Shown: positions 37,260 through 46,438, counted from the first letter of the stretch. The stretch: DNA of 64,000 nucleotides from Pseudomonas khorasanensis (GCF_014268505.2 NZ_JABWQP020000006.1:179316-243315); one strand, 5' to 3'. Notes: a model not told the origin generated them from the letters alone. A program made the numbers and translations.

Positions 37260-38647
37260 ACTGTCGTCACACGGGGGCGAAGCGATTGGCTCCCGTGTTT
37301 CCTGCCTCGTAAGGGACCGCTCAAAAAGAACACCGTCTCCCGCCCCATCGTCGTTCTCTCAAAGACGTTTAATCGCTCCAGTCCCTCCAACGTCGATGCC
37401 GCCTCTGTGTACGAGCAGGAAAAATTTTCCGCTACGTTGCTCGCCGTAAACTCCTTGGCCTCCCCGCTTTTAGCCACCTGATAGACCGCGCGCTGTTGTT
37501 CCGTCAGTTGATCAAACACGCCAGAGCGCGTCAGCCCGTGTTCGAACGCCTGACTGTCCGCCAAGCTCTTGTGGTAAACGTCAGTAAACCCGACCACGGC
37601 GCGCAGAATGATTGAACACTGGAACTCGATGAAATAAGTAAGATCCAGCTCATCCGCCTCGGTGTGCAGATAGGAGCGCCCGTATTTCACTGGCGCATTA
37701 CGCAACAGCAAACTGATCGCGATGTAGTGAAATGCAGCGAACTCGTGTTTGAACATGAACCAATAGAACAACGCTCTGGCGACCCGGCCGTTACCGTCGC
37801 GAAAGGGATGCTCAAAACCCAAGGCAAAATGCAGCGTGATCGCCTTGATCAGCGGGTGCAGATAGTGCTTGTCCAGAGGCGAGCTGTCGGGCTCGTTAAT
37901 CCAGTCGGAGAGCCTCGCCAACCGCAGAATCAGACCCGAAGCCGGAGGCGGCCGGTGCACGGTATTGCCCGCGCCATCCTGAACTACCACTTCATCGTTG
38001 GTTCTGAAAACTCCCGGGGAATACTGCTCGTCATTGATGCCCTCCACACCCACCTTGTGGAGCGCAGCAATGAGCGTCACGCTCATGGGTTCGTAACGCT
38101 TTTCCCAAGCGAAATTCATCATCCGGTAATTGCCCATGACCATGCGCTCATCCGGCGTACGTGGCTGGCGCTGATGTTTGAGCATGTCCTTCGCAGCACG
38201 GGTCGTGGTCGCCGCACCCTCCAGTTGGCTACTGGCGATGGCTTCGTCTTCGATCAGGTCGTTGAGCAGGTAGGAGAAATGCACACGTTCGCCAATCTGA
38301 CTCGTCATGTAATCCAGCGCCGCCGTGCTGGTGTGACGATCCACCACAGAAACGGTTTTCTGCGCCAACGGCGTCGGCACAAATTTGCCCCACTGCACTG
38401 GCTCGCCCAATGGCAACAGGTTGATGTACTGAGCAGTCCGCGCCTTTTTCACCAAAGCCCAACAGAGATTCGCGTCCAGCCCGGCAGCCCAGCGATAGCG
38501 CAGCGCCTCGAAGGGCAAATAGCGACCCTGGTCATCGAGCGGCTTGAGTAGCGCCAGATAATCCGCGAGGCGTTGTTTGTGTGACGGGCGAGCCAACAGG
38601 TCGAAAACAGGATCGGTTCTGCCGGTTGATGCAGGTGGTTTCTTCAT
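37256..38647 (-). CDS. Fic-family AMP transferase with winged-helix tail
   Basis: Predicted to transfer AMP from ATP onto a protein. The 463-residue protein has the full Fic motif HPFRDGNGRVAR at residues 280-291, including catalytic His280. The self-inhibitory motif SxxxEG is at residues 139-144 (SSQLEG), N-terminal to the Fic core, which puts it in class II. A C-terminal winged-helix domain (about 390-450; ASNVAENFSCSYTEAASTLE) suggests DNA or protein binding. The target is unknown. The gene lies convergent between DUF4197 and mexK, where P. aeruginosa, as I recall, has none, so it looks inserted. The ribosome binding site is weak. Confidence 0.88.
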   Translation of the reverse strand: MKKPPASTGRTDPVFDLLARPSHKQRLADYLALLKPLDDQGRYLPFEALRYRWAAGLDANLCWALVKKARTAQYINLLPLGEPVQWGKFVPTPLAQKTVSVVDRHTSTAALDYMTSQIGERVHFSYLLNDLIEDEAIASSQLEGAATTTRAAKDMLKHQRQPRTPDERMVMGNYRMMNFAWEKRYEPMSVTLIAALHKVGVEGINDEQYSPGVFRTNDEVVVQDGAGNTVHRPPPASGLILRLARLSDWINEPDSSPLDKHYLHPLIKAITLHFALGFEHPFRDGNGRVARALFYWFMFKHEFAAFHYIAISLLLRNAPVKYGRSYLHTEADELDLTYFIEFQCSIILRAVVGFTDVYHKSLADSQAFEHGLTRSGVFDQLTEQQRAVYQVAKSGEAKEFTASNVAENFSCSYTEAASTLEGLERLNVFERTTMGRETVFFLSGPLRGRKHGSQSLRPRVTTV

Positions 38648-39235
38648 CGGGGCAGACTCAAGGGCTCAGGAAACAGAACCTGGAGTACAGCATTCGACGG
38701 GCAGCGGCTCAAGATCGGAGGTTTCTGAAAAAGCTGTAGGAAGGGTGCGAGGGCTTGCGGGTGGAAATGGGTCGGCTGTCAGGCCGCCTTCGCGAGCAGT
38801 CTCGCTCCCACAGAAAAACAAAAGCCAAAGCAAAAACAGCCCCCCCCGCCCCGCTTCGCTTCTCACCACTCAACAGGATGAGCGTAGCTCGGCTGCAGCT
38901 CTTGATCTCGCCGTACCGGCCCCTTCGGCAGGCTGAGTGGAGGGATTGATCCGGGGGTGGGCGCAAAGCGCCGTTCGACGAAGTCGAATACATCGAAAGG
39001 AGGTGCAGCGAAGCAAACCGGAAGCGATGCCCCCGGATCAATTCCGCAGCGAAGGAACCCCGAGCCCCAGCGAGCGGGCCGAACGCCGGGGCCCAGACCT
39101 TTGGTTCCTTTGGGGCGTTTGCCAAAGGGACTCGCTGTAAGAGCGAAACCGCCAGCGGCAACACCCGCAGAAACGGATATACACCCCAAACCAACCAAAG
39201 CATGGTCGGCCCGAAGGCCGCCACGACACCAAAAA
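38648..39235. other. Intergenic region with a REP half and structured element
   Basis: 588 bases between fic and mexK. It contains a single REP half (38789-38812) and a structured segment with a perfect 13-bp inverted repeat (38945-38957 and 39030-39042) and a CCTTTGG/CCAAAGG pair (39099-39127). Frames of about 130 codons are open here on the minus strand (38863-39270), but they overlap the mexK 3' end and have no ribosome binding site. I do not call a gene. Confidence 0.6.
38789..38812. repeat. Single REP half
   Basis: TTCGCGAGCAGTCTCGCTCC then CACA. One substitution breaks the inner palindrome. No partner within 200 bases. Confidence 0.75.
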
Positions 39236-42200
39236 TCAAGCGTCCTTACGCACCCGAAACCAAGCCGCATACAACGCCGGCAAAAACAACAACGTCAGCG
39301 CCGTAGCCACAATCAACCCCCCCATGATCGCCACCGCCATCGGCCCAAAAAACACACTGCGCGACAACGGAATCATCGCCAGCACCGCCGCCAGCGCCGT
39401 CAGCACAATCGGCCTGAACCGTCGCACAGTCGCCTCGATAATCGCCTGCCAGGGCTTAAGCCCCGAAGCAATATCCTGCTCGATCTGATCCACCAGAATC
39501 ACCGAATTACGCATGATCATCCCGGACAGCGCGATCGTCCCCAGCATCGCCACAAACCCGAACGGCTGGCGGAACACCATCAAAAACAGCGTCACCCCGA
39601 TCAACCCCAACGGCGCTGTGAGAAACACCATCGCCGTGCGCGAGAAACTGCGCAACTGCACCATCAGCAAGGTCAGCACCACCACAATGAACATCGGCAC
39701 CCCGGCGTTCACCGACTTTTGCCCGCGCTCGGAATCCTCCACCGTACCGCCGACGTCCAGCAGATAACCATCGGGCAACTCGGCGCGAATCGAATCCAGC
39801 GTCGGCATGATCTGCTTCACCAGTGTCGCCGGTTGTTCCTTGCCATAAATATCTGCACGCACCGTCACGTTTGGCAGCCGATTACGGTGCCAGATGATGC
39901 CTTCCTCGAAGCCATATTCGAGCGTGGCAATCTGCGACAACGCCACACTGCGGCCGTTATCCGTCGGCACCGCCAGACTCGGCAGCAACGACAACTCAGT
40001 GCGCTCATGCACGGTGCCGCGCAGCAGAATCTCGATCAATTCGTTGTCTTCGCGGTACTGGCTGACCGTCGAACCCACCAGCGAACTCTGCAGGAATTTC
40101 GCCAGATTGGCCGTGCTCACGCCGAGGGCGCGGGCGCGGTCCTGATCGATGTTCAGGTAGACGACCTTGCTCGGTTCTTCCCAGTCCAGATGCACATTGA
40201 CCACATGCGGGTTCTCGCGAACCTTCGCCGCGACCTTGCGGGCCAACGCGCGGACTTCCTCGATGTGTTCGCCCGTGACCCGGAACTGCACCGGATAACC
40301 CACTGGCGGACCGTTCTCCAGACGCGTGACCCGTGAACGCAGGGCCGGGAATTGTTCGTTGAGGGTCTCGATCAACCAGCCGCGCAGCGCTTCACGCTCC
40401 TCGATGGTTTTCGCCAACACCACAAACTGGGCGAAACTCGCCGCCGGCAGTTGTTGGTCCAGCGGCAGGTAGAAACGCGGCGAACCGGTGCCGACGTAAG
40501 CCACGTAATTGTCGATACCGGCGTGCTCCTTGAGCAGCGCTTCAAGACGTTTGACCTCAGCGGTGGTGTTGGCCAGCGAAACACCTTCGGCGAGTTTCAG
40601 ATCGACCATCAGCTCCAATCGGTTGGAGGCCGGAAAGAACTGTTGCGGCACGAAGCGGAACAACATCACCGAGGCGATAAACAGGCCCACGGTGAGCACG
40701 ATCACCGTCTTGCGGTGCGCCACGCACCATTCCACAAGACGTCGAACGCGCTGATAAAACGGCGTGGCGTACGGGTCCGGCTGACCATTCCCCGTGCCGT
40801 GTTTGGCGGCATGAATTTTCGCCAGATCCGGCAGGAGTTTTTCCCCCAGATATGGCACGAACATGACCGCCGCCACCCATGAGGCCAGCAGCGCAATGGT
40901 CACCACCTGGAAAATCGAACGGGTGTATTCGCCGGTGCCGGACTGCGCGGTGGCAATTGGCAAAAAGCCGGCCGCGGTAATCAGCGTACCGGTGAGCATC
41001 GGAAACGCCGTGCTCGTCCAGGCATAACTTGCCGCGCGAAGGCGATCGTAGCCCTGCTCCATTTTGATCGCCATCATTTCAACGGCAATGATCGCATCGT
41101 CCACCAAAAGCCCCAGCGCCAGCACCAGCGCGCCGAGGGAAATCTTGTGCAAGCCGATCCCGAGGTAATACATGCAGGCGAATGTCATCGCCAGCACCAG
41201 TGGAATGGTCAACGCGACGACCATGCCGGTGCGCACGCCGAGGGAGAAGAAGCTCACCAGCAACACGATCGCCAGTGCTTCTACCAACACCTGGACGAAC
41301 TCGCCGACCCCGGTTTTGACTGCTGCCGGCTGATCGGACACCTTGCGCAATTGCATGCCGGCGGGAAGGTTCTTCTGAATGCGCGAGAATTCGCCTTCCA
41401 GCGCCTTGCCCAGCACCAATATGTCGCCGCCATCCTTCATCGCCACGGCCAGACCGATTGCGTCGTCCCCCATGAAACGCATGCGCGGCGCCGGTGGATC
41501 GCTGAAACCGCGACGCACGTCAGCGATATCGGAGATACGGAACGTACGATCGGCGACACGGATCGGGAAGTTCTTTATCTCGTCGACTGTCTGAAAATTC
41601 CCCGTGACGCGTAGCTGCAAGCGCTCGCTGCCCGTCTCGAAGAAACCGGCCGTCGACACCGCGTTCTGTTCTTCCAGCGCTTGCTGCACCGCCGTCAGGG
41701 GCAAGCCGAGGGTGGCGAGTTTGACGTTGGAGAGTTCGACCCAGATCTTCTCATCCTGCAGGCCGAGCAATTCGACCTTGCCGACGTCCTTGACCCGTTG
41801 CAGCTGGATCTGGATGCGGTCGGCGTAATCCTTGAGCACGGCATAGTCGAAACCGTCGCCGGTCAGCGCATAGATATTGCCGAAGGTCGTACCGAACTCA
41901 TCGTTGAAGAATGGCCCTTGAATTCCCGGCGGCAAGGTCTGACGGATGTCGCCGACCTTTTTGCGCAACTGATACCAAAGGTCGGGAATGTCCTTTGAGT
42001 GCATCGAATCGCGGGCGATGAAGGTGACCTGGGATTCACCGGGGCGAGAGAACGACATAATGCGTTCGTACTCACCGGTTTCCATCAGTTTCTTTTCGAT
42101 ACGTTCGGTGACCTGCCGCGAGACCTCCTCTGCGGTCGCGCCGGGCCAGCGGGTCTGGATCACCATAGCCTTGAAGGTGAACGGCGGGTCTTCGCTCTGG

Positions 42201-42304
42201 CCCAGTTTGGTGTAGGACAACGCACCGACGACAGCAAGCAAAAGCATCAGAAACAGTACGATCTGGCGATTACGCAACGCCCATTCGGAGAGGTTGAAGC
42301 GCAT
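39236..42304 (-). CDS. mexK: RND efflux pump inner-membrane transporter, MexK-like
   Basis: Proton-driven drug exporter of the AcrB/HAE1 family. The 1022-residue protein has twelve expected membrane helices and two large periplasmic loops. Proton relay residues appear in LVDDAIIAVEMM, and the C-terminal half has MRNSVILVDQIEQD. The assignment to MexK rests on length, on the order mexL-mexJ-mexK, and on position downstream of plsB and the YbaY/DUF4197 genes, the same as I recall for PA3676-PA3678. No outer-membrane channel gene is present, so the pump must borrow one, as MexJK does with OprM or OpmH. It starts 6 bases after mexJ. Confidence 0.88.
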   Translation of the reverse strand: MRFNLSEWALRNRQIVLFLMLLLAVVGALSYTKLGQSEDPPFTFKAMVIQTRWPGATAEEVSRQVTERIEKKLMETGEYERIMSFSRPGESQVTFIARDSMHSKDIPDLWYQLRKKVGDIRQTLPPGIQGPFFNDEFGTTFGNIYALTGDGFDYAVLKDYADRIQIQLQRVKDVGKVELLGLQDEKIWVELSNVKLATLGLPLTAVQQALEEQNAVSTAGFFETGSERLQLRVTGNFQTVDEIKNFPIRVADRTFRISDIADVRRGFSDPPAPRMRFMGDDAIGLAVAMKDGGDILVLGKALEGEFSRIQKNLPAGMQLRKVSDQPAAVKTGVGEFVQVLVEALAIVLLVSFFSLGVRTGMVVALTIPLVLAMTFACMYYLGIGLHKISLGALVLALGLLVDDAIIAVEMMAIKMEQGYDRLRAASYAWTSTAFPMLTGTLITAAGFLPIATAQSGTGEYTRSIFQVVTIALLASWVAAVMFVPYLGEKLLPDLAKIHAAKHGTGNGQPDPYATPFYQRVRRLVEWCVAHRKTVIVLTVGLFIASVMLFRFVPQQFFPASNRLELMVDLKLAEGVSLANTTAEVKRLEALLKEHAGIDNYVAYVGTGSPRFYLPLDQQLPAASFAQFVVLAKTIEEREALRGWLIETLNEQFPALRSRVTRLENGPPVGYPVQFRVTGEHIEEVRALARKVAAKVRENPHVVNVHLDWEEPSKVVYLNIDQDRARALGVSTANLAKFLQSSLVGSTVSQYREDNELIEILLRGTVHERTELSLLPSLAVPTDNGRSVALSQIATLEYGFEEGIIWHRNRLPNVTVRADIYGKEQPATLVKQIMPTLDSIRAELPDGYLLDVGGTVEDSERGQKSVNAGVPMFIVVVLTLLMVQLRSFSRTAMVFLTAPLGLIGVTLFLMVFRQPFGFVAMLGTIALSGMIMRNSVILVDQIEQDIASGLKPWQAIIEATVRRFRPIVLTALAAVLAMIPLSRSVFFGPMAVAIMGGLIVATALTLLFLPALYAAWFRVRKDA

Positions 42305-42310
42305 CGGGGC

Positions 42311-43411
42311 TTACTCCTTGTTCGCCAGATTGACCAGACGGTTGGATCGATCCACCGGGCGCACCTGCTGGTCGTCCAGCAATATATGCACACCGGCTGC
42401 CACCACCCAGTCACTGGCGTTCAAGCCCTCGAGTACGGGCACGGCTTTCTCGCCGAACGGGCCGACCCGCACCGGGGTCTTTTTCACCGTGTTGTTGGCG
42501 CTGACGACCCAGACATAGGTGGCGCCGTTTTCAGCAGTCAGCGCGGAAAGCGGTACAGACAACGAAACACTGTCTGCCGCTTGCACGAAGACGCGGGCGC
42601 TCTGGCCCAGCTCTGCAGGGACCTTGCCGCTGGTAAAGGAAATCCGTGCGGCAAATGTCCGGGAACGCGGGTCGGCCGCCGGGGACAATTCGCGAATTTG
42701 TCCGGCAAAGCGCTGATTCTGCTGCGCCCACAACTCCACGGAGACCGGCTGACCGACCTTGAAGCGGCCAAAACTCTGCTCCGGCAGGCTGATGAGCACT
42801 TCGCGCTCGCCGTCGGTCGCGAGGGTGAACACGGTTTGCCCGGCGGCAACCACTTGGCCCACTTCGACCGAGCGCTTGGCCACCACACCATCCTGAGGCG
42901 CACGGAGCACCGCGTAACTGGCCTGATTGGTCGAGACGTTGAATTCGGCTTTGATTTGCTTGAGGCGGGCTTCGCCGGAGCGGTAGAGGTTTTCCGCGTT
43001 GTCGTAGGCCGAGCGGCTGACCATCTGCCGCTCCATCAGGGTCTTGTAGCGATCGCGCTCGGCACGCACCAGATTCAGATTGGCCTCGGCGGCAGCGACC
43101 TGGGCGCGGGTGGCTTCCAATTGCAGGCGCACGTCCTGAGGATCGAGTTCGGCCAATGGCTGATCAGCCTTTACACGCTGGCCTTCATCGACCAGTCGTC
43201 GGCTGACTTTGCCGCCGATACGGAACGCCAGATCGGGTTCGTAGCGGGCACGCACCTCACCCGGATAACTTTCCATCGCCTGCGCCGAAGGCTCGGGCTG
43301 CACCACCATGGCCGGTCGCACGGTGACTTTCGCCACCTCTTCCTGACCGCACGCCGATAACAGGAACGCCAGACTGGCTGGCAGTGCAAAGGACAACGCA
43401 TGGCGGAACAT
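42311..43411 (-). CDS. mexJ: RND efflux membrane fusion protein, MexJ-like
   Basis: Periplasmic adaptor that joins the RND pump to an outer-membrane channel. The 366-residue protein is a lipoprotein: signal LPASLAFLLSAC with lipobox Cys near residue 21. The lipoyl halves flank a helical hairpin (QLEATRAQVAAAEANLNLVR), with GVVAKRSVEVGQVVAAGQTV as the second half. A beta-barrel domain follows. It is first in the mexJK operon and divergent from the TetR regulator across a 94-base operator region. Confidence 0.88.
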   Translation of the reverse strand: MFRHALSFALPASLAFLLSACGQEEVAKVTVRPAMVVQPEPSAQAMESYPGEVRARYEPDLAFRIGGKVSRRLVDEGQRVKADQPLAELDPQDVRLQLEATRAQVAAAEANLNLVRAERDRYKTLMERQMVSRSAYDNAENLYRSGEARLKQIKAEFNVSTNQASYAVLRAPQDGVVAKRSVEVGQVVAAGQTVFTLATDGEREVLISLPEQSFGRFKVGQPVSVELWAQQNQRFAGQIRELSPAADPRSRTFAARISFTSGKVPAELGQSARVFVQAADSVSLSVPLSALTAENGATYVWVVSANNTVKKTPVRVGPFGEKAVPVLEGLNASDWVVAAGVHILLDDQQVRPVDRSNRLVNLANKE

Positions 43412-43448
43412 GGTGACGGACCTTTCGCTAATGGAGCTTGGAATATTT

Positions 43449-43493
43449 ATACTGGCCGGTATGGTATTAATAGCAAACTCACCAGTCCAGTAT
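43449..43493. promoter_or_regulatory. Candidate operator between mexJ and mexL
   Basis: Two related sites: ATACTGGCCGGTAT at 43449-43462 (near palindrome) and ACCAGTCCAGTAT at 43481-43493 in inverted order. Together TTTATACTGG and CCAGTATTAAA make a larger dyad. TetR-family MexL is known to repress mexJK and itself from this intergenic position in P. aeruginosa; use of these exact bases is inference. Confidence 0.4.
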
Positions 43494-43505
43494 TAAAAGC
43501 GAAGA

Positions 43506-44141
43506 ATGTCGAACAATCTTTCAGCTCCAAACGGCCCGGGCCGCCCCAAGGATCTGGCCAAGCGCCAAGCGATCCTCGACGCGGCGAAAACCCTGTTCCT
43601 GCGTCATGGCTATGCCAACACCAGCATGGACGCGGTCGCCGGCGAGGCCGGCGTGTCGAAGCTGACGGTCTACAGCCATTTCAACGACAAGGAGACATTG
43701 TTTTCCGCCGCCGTGGTGGCCAAATGCGAAGAGCAATTGCCCCCGCTGTTCTTTGAATTGCCGGAAGGCACCGCGGTGGAGAGTGTGTTGCTGAACATTG
43801 CCCGGGGCTTCTATCAACTGATCAACAGCGATGAATCAGTGAATCTGCATCGCCTGATCATGGCGCTGGGCAGCCAGGACCCGAAGCTGTCGCAGATTTT
43901 CTTCGAGGCAGGTCCCGAGCGCGTCGTGAACGGGATGGAAGGCTTGCTGGCAAAAATCCACGCAACCGGCGCGCTGAGCATCGATCAGCCACGGAATGCG
44001 GCCGAGCACTTCTTCTGCCTGATCAAGGGCGCGGGAAATTTCCGGTTGCTGTATGGCTGCGGCGAGCCGCTGACTGGGGCGGCGGCGGAGCGTCATGTGC
44101 GCGAGGTGGTTGGTTTGTTCATGAAAGCGTACAAGCCATGA
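43506..44141 (+). CDS. mexL: TetR-family repressor, MexL-like
   Basis: Predicted local repressor of the mexJK efflux operon and of itself. The 211-residue protein has an N-terminal helix-turn-helix (RQAILDAAKTLFLRHGYANT then SMDAVAGEAGVSKLTVYSHF). A C-terminal ligand and dimer domain of the type found in AefR/MexL-like regulators follows. It is divergent from mexJ with a dyad-containing gap. Name given by position and family; sequence alone shows only TetR. Confidence 0.82.
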   Translation: MSNNLSAPNGPGRPKDLAKRQAILDAAKTLFLRHGYANTSMDAVAGEAGVSKLTVYSHFNDKETLFSAAVVAKCEEQLPPLFFELPEGTAVESVLLNIARGFYQLINSDESVNLHRLIMALGSQDPKLSQIFFEAGPERVVNGMEGLLAKIHATGALSIDQPRNAAEHFFCLIKGAGNFRLLYGCGEPLTGAAAERHVREVVGLFMKAYKP

Positions 44142-44166
44142 ATCTTGCGGTGCGCGATCTGACGCT

Positions 44167-44231
44167 TTCGCGAGCAGGCTCGCTCCCACGGTTGACTTGC
44201 ATTCCACTGTGAGAGCGAGCCTGCTCGCGAA
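44167..44231. repeat. REP pair between mexL and rsmJ (reverse order)
   Basis: TTCGCGAGCAGGCTCGCTCC first, then TGTGAGAGCGAGCCTGCTCG. As at 26567 the halves are in reverse order. It lies at convergent gene ends. Confidence 0.9.
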
Positions 44232-44246
44232 TGAGGCGACTCGGTC

Positions 44247-45029
44247 TCAGGGCTTGAGCGCCTTCTTCGGATAGATGTCATACCGGCTCGATTTGCCATC
44301 CAGCGCATGGCTCGGTTTCGGCCCGTCGATGCACGGCGCCTTGCGCGGGCGCTTGACCACCACGCGGTGTGTCGCCAGCGCCAGCGCTGCTTCCAACAAT
44401 GCCGGGGCATCCGGGTCATCGCCTACGAGCGGCCGGAACAGGCGCATTTCCTTCTTCACCAGCGCGGTTTTCTCACGGTGCGGGAACATTGGATCGAGGT
44501 AGATGACCTGCGGTGGCTCGCCTTTCCAGTTGCGCATGACCTCAATGGAATTGCCCTTGAGCAGTTTCATTCGCGCCACAATCGGCGCCACCTCGAAATC
44601 TTCCGCCCCCCGCGCCAGCCCGTCCTCGAGCAGCGCGCCAATCAGCGGCTGACGCTCGATCAGGCTCATGTCGCAGCCCAGACTGGCCAGCACGAACGCA
44701 TCCTTGCCCAACCCCGCCGTTGCATCCAGTACGCGCGGGCGCACGCCTTGAGCGATGCCGACTGCCTTCGCAATCATTTGTCCGCTGCCACCACCGTACA
44801 AACGCCGATGCGCCGCGCCACCCTCGACGAAATCGACCCGCACCGGCCCCGGGGCATCCGGGCCAAGCTGTTGCAACTGCAAACCCTGCTCGCCAACCTG
44901 CAAGACGAACTCGCCGTCAGCCTCGGCAAGCGGCAGGCCGAGACGTTCGGCCCATTGCGCGGCTTGCGCCTGAAACGTCGGGGCGAGGGCCTGGACATGG
45001 ATGCGGCAGGCCGCGGGTGGCTCAATCAT
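44247..45029 (-). CDS. rsmJ: 16S rRNA (guanine1516-N2)-methyltransferase
   Basis: SAM-dependent enzyme that methylates G1516 of 16S rRNA. The 260-residue protein has the RsmJ landmarks [18 protein letters not shown] near the middle, [19 protein letters not shown] as SAM-binding motif, and [20 protein letters not shown], the DPxF region of N2-guanine methyltransferases. I chose the internal start [10 protein letters not shown]; upstream frame residues are hydrophobic and unlike the family. It is divergent from the repeat-containing gene at 45122. Confidence 0.9.
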   Translation of the reverse strand: MIEPPAACRIHVQALAPTFQAQAAQWAERLGLPLAEADGEFVLQVGEQGLQLQQLGPDAPGPVRVDFVEGGAAHRRLYGGGSGQMIAKAVGIAQGVRPRVLDATAGLGKDAFVLASLGCDMSLIERQPLIGALLEDGLARGAEDFEVAPIVARMKLLKGNSIEVMRNWKGEPPQVIYLDPMFPHREKTALVKKEMRLFRPLVGDDPDAPALLEAALALATHRVVVKRPRKAPCIDGPKPSHALDGKSSRYDIYPKKALKP

Positions 45030-45121
45030 GAAAAAACGCTCAAAAAAGTTAAGGATCGACAAAAACCGCCGATAAACCATTCAACGCGCATTTTGCCAGA
45101 GCTGAGCGTCAACCGAAAAAA

Positions 45122-45742
45122 ATGTCAGGCATTCTTCCCACATCGATTGGCTACATTTCGCCCCATGGCGATTTCAGCCGTCATAACACTCAAGCACTGA
45201 GCGGCGTTAGTCACCTGTGGCAGGATTTCTTTGCCCAGGCCCTGGCCGAGCAGACGAGTGATGTAGTGCCGGCCTGCGGCACGTTTCCTCCGGTTGATCT
45301 GAACAGCCCAGAAGAACCGACCATCGGCAGCGAACTGCACGCGCATATCGTCGAGCAGCGTGAATGCGATGTGGTTGAAACCCAGGTGCGTCCGCCGGAG
45401 CCGTTGTTCCTGCCGATCGCCGAGTTTGAAATGGAGCTGCTGGACAAGCCATTCCCGCCGTTCCCGGCAGAAGAACTCAAGGCTCAGCAAGAGCAGCAGA
45501 ATTTCGACAGCAGCTGGGTTCGCCCGATTGTGATCAATAACGGCCAACCGCTGCCAGAACCGGGCCCTGCCCCGCAGAAACGTCCGCTGTACCTGCCGAT
45601 TGCCGAATTCGACCTGGACCTGCTGCAAAAGCCTTATCCACCGTTCCCGCCAGAAGAAATCGTCGAACAGCAGAAAGCCCTGGATTTCGATAACGGCTGG
45701 GCTCGCCCGATCGTTCTGCAGAACCTGCGCCTCGCCGCCTGA
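45122..45742 (+). CDS. Hypothetical protein with internal tandem repeat
   Basis: 206-residue soluble protein with no signal peptide or membrane helix. A 47-residue unit occurs twice, at 94-140 and 155-201: PLFLPIAEFEMELL then KPFPPFPAEE, and PLYLPIAEFDLDLL then KPYPPFPPEE; both end in W-x-RPIV. By hand count 28 of 47 positions are identical. The N-terminal 90 residues show no motif I know. Two neighbours, rsmJ and the extensin-like gene, match the P. aeruginosa order, where I recall a hypothetical protein at this place. No function can be given. The start ATG is at 45122-45124; the upstream gap has no clear ribosome binding site (AAAAAA). Confidence 0.75.
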   Translation: MSGILPTSIGYISPHGDFSRHNTQALSGVSHLWQDFFAQALAEQTSDVVPACGTFPPVDLNSPEEPTIGSELHAHIVEQRECDVVETQVRPPEPLFLPIAEFEMELLDKPFPPFPAEELKAQQEQQNFDSSWVRPIVINNGQPLPEPGPAPQKRPLYLPIAEFDLDLLQKPYPPFPPEEIVEQQKALDFDNGWARPIVLQNLRLAA

Positions 45743-45745
45743 CCC

Positions 45746-46438
45746 TCAGCGACACACACTCCAGCGCCCGACATCGACATGAAAGTGATTGCGATGAGCG
45801 GCGTTGTAATCCGGGCTCAACACCACACTGAATGACTCGCAGGCGCCGTCGCGGACCTGACGGAGAAACTGTGCCTCCCGATTCTGCTTCGGCCAGTCCT
45901 TGAGCACGCTGATGGTGCGCCCGTCAGCCAGACGAAAACCGGCGATATCCAATGCATCGGCACTGGCGTGTCGGCTCAGCGCGCCACTCTCGCGGTTGTA
46001 AACGTTGCGACAGGCAAAGCTGCCGAGATGATCGACCCGCGCAACATTCTGGCCATACACCGATTGCGCAGCAGGTTGCAGCGTGTGGTGTTCGAACATT
46101 GCGTAGGCCACCGCCAGCGGGCAACTGGCGATGAAGCTGCTGCTCAGCGCCACCTCACCGCCTTGTATGCGCAAGGCGCCGATCAAAGGACACCTGGCGC
46201 CTGGGCTGTCGGCTTGCCGGCTGACACGCAACTCAGAACTGCTCAGTGCCTGAGCGCAAAGCTCGGGGTCGCCGCGCAGGCGCATGAGCTTGTAGCCCGT
46301 CAGCCAGTTGGGCGCTGCTTTCACGTCCAGCGGTGCCCACGGGTTCCACGCGTTCGGCACGTCCAGCCAGCCGCGCCAGACACTCACCGCAGCACCAGCG
46401 ATCGCCAGTACTACCAGCCAAAACAGCCAACGCCCCAT
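45746..46438 (-). CDS. Extensin-like/M15-type exported protein
   Basis: Predicted cell-wall-related protein with the extensin-like C-terminal domain that resembles D-Ala-D-Ala carboxypeptidases of family M15. The 230-residue product has an N-terminal membrane segment (LFWLVVLAIAGAAVSVW). Possible zinc-site residues are in SRHASADALDIAGF (HxxxxxxD) and HRNHFHVDVGRW (HxH). Four cysteines (in ELCAQ, ARCPL, SFACRN, GACESF) suggest disulfides in the periplasm. Its start is 2 bases after the end of the PEP-mutase-like gene; probably one operon with DUF72. Confidence 0.82.
   Translation of the reverse strand: MGRWLFWLVVLAIAGAAVSVWRGWLDVPNAWNPWAPLDVKAAPNWLTGYKLMRLRGDPELCAQALSSSELRVSRQADSPGARCPLIGALRIQGGEVALSSSFIASCPLAVAYAMFEHHTLQPAAQSVYGQNVARVDHLGSFACRNVYNRESGALSRHASADALDIAGFRLADGRTISVLKDWPKQNREAQFLRQVRDGACESFSVVLSPDYNAAHRNHFHVDVGRWSVCR

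Noticed and set aside
37256..39235. Genomic island or prophage around fic
   Set aside because: No integrase, direct repeats, tRNA target or transposase is visible; only one gene and repeats differ from the expected order.
38957..40336. Plus-strand frame of 459 codons over the fic-mexK gap and mexK 3' end
   Set aside because: Most is antisense to mexK; the product is extremely rich in His, Gln and Arg and resembles no family.
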